This document shows positions 6,468-6,774 of a stretch of 6,774 nucleotides of DNA, piece after piece (position 1 is the first letter of the stretch; each line of letters starts with the position of its first letter). This stretch comes from Oscillospiraceae bacterium (lineage in GTDB: Bacteria; Bacillota; Clostridia; Oscillospirales; Oscillospiraceae), in assembly GCA_017458025.1 (NCBI GenBank), contig JAFTGG010000076.1:1-6774 (forward strand), read 5' to 3'. Under the pieces are notes generated by a model. It was not told the origin of the DNA and made no database searches. It worked only from the letters and a program-made list of their open reading frames with translations. Position numbers and translations under genes: made by a program.

Positions 6468-6774
6468 TTGAAAGCAAAACTCGCGCCGCGGCGCGAAACG
6501 ATCGGGAAAGCGCTGGTCTGCGCCTCGCGCGCGCTGTTCGCGATGCTGCTCGCCGGCGCGCGCATTTTCGGCGGGTACGCGCCGTTCGCCGTCGGCGCGG
6601 TCGCCGCGGCGGGCCCCGGCTGGGAGGGCCTCGCCGCGCTCGTCGGCACGCTTTGCGGCGCGCTGATCTTCCTTGATTTTCCGCACGCGCTCCGCACGAT
6701 GGCTTGCAGCGTGTTGATCTTTACGGCAAACAACGCGATCTGCGAGCTGAAGGCATACCAAAAAAGCTGGTTTC
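6468..6774 (+). CDS. spoIIE: Stage II sporulation protein E, N-terminal membrane region (cut by window edge)
   Basis: The 102 visible residues look like the start of SpoIIE, the sporulation protein with a multi-pass membrane domain followed by a PP2C phosphatase that dephosphorylates SpoIIAA and so switches on sigma-F in the forespore. After a short basic N-terminus (KAKLAPRRE) come hydrophobic segments at about 14-32, 37-48, 54-69 and 76-91. Between the first two is ARIFGGYAPFAVG (31-43), resembling the AR-FGG-APF-A pattern I recall from clostridial SpoIIE, followed by PGWEGLAALVGTLCGALIF (50-68) and a HALRTMACSVLIF segment (73-85). The phosphatase domain is outside the window, so this rests on the membrane part and on context: a candidate Spo0A-controlled promoter upstream and divergence from the housekeeping gene ychF. 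The start is TTG, chosen for its strong ribosome binding site. Another polytopic membrane protein is the alternative. Confidence 0.75.
   Translation, partial: MKAKLAPRRETIGKALVCASRALFAMLLAGARIFGGYAPFAVGAVAAAGPGWEGLAALVGTLCGALIFLDFPHALRTMACSVLIFTANNAICELKAYQKSWF

Noticed and set aside
6323..6761. Two minus-strand open frames of about 136 residues overlapping the spoIIE start and the divergent promoter region
   Set aside because: They are antisense to spoIIE, have Arg/Ala/Pro-rich low-complexity sequence, and would run through the AT-rich promoter region. No homology is recognisable.

Overview
The window comes from a GC-rich, endospore-forming member of the Bacillota, most likely a gut-type Oscillospiraceae/Ruminococcaceae bacterium. 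The reasons are: a divergent gene at the right edge that looks like the N-terminus of SpoIIE; strong GGAGG-type ribosome binding sites before nearly every gene; a low-GC, sigma-A-like intergenic region in otherwise high-GC DNA; and protein variants typical of this group, such as the galactokinase signature with GGNHTDH. The genus cannot be fixed from the sequence alone.

Layout. Six genes run leftward on the minus strand from about position 6277 to the left edge: ychF (ribosome-associated GTPase-fold ATPase), an MFS transporter of the sugar:cation/SLC45-like type, a glycerophosphodiester phosphodiesterase, a stand-alone protein with the fold of the 2-oxoacid dehydrogenase E2/chloramphenicol acetyltransferase family, an acyl-CoA synthetase, and the first 106 codons of a galactokinase-family protein. 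Gaps are 12, 48, 58, -8 and 22 bases, with no convincing terminator between genes, so they may be one transcription unit read from a promoter at 6330-6358. On the plus strand, spoIIE starts at 6468 and runs off the right edge.

How the genes may work together. The tightest pair is the E2-like acyltransferase and the acyl-CoA synthetase, whose reading frames overlap by 8 bases. One activates a carboxylic acid as an acyl-CoA, and the other has an acyl-CoA-dependent transferase fold. The acyltransferase lacks the family's catalytic histidine (DERIADG instead of DHRxxDG), so its chemistry is open. With the glycerophosphodiesterase next to it, a role in lipid or glycerol-phosphate turnover is possible but is inference. 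The transporter and galactokinase could equally point to sugar use.

The 190-base divergent region between ychF and spoIIE is the most informative non-coding part. It holds a good sigma-A-like promoter for ychF, a plausible overlapping promoter for spoIIE, and one exact and one near match to the Spo0A box. This suggests a growth/sporulation switch point. No mobile elements, tRNA, rRNA, CRISPR arrays or riboswitches were seen, and I see no clearly new multi-gene system.
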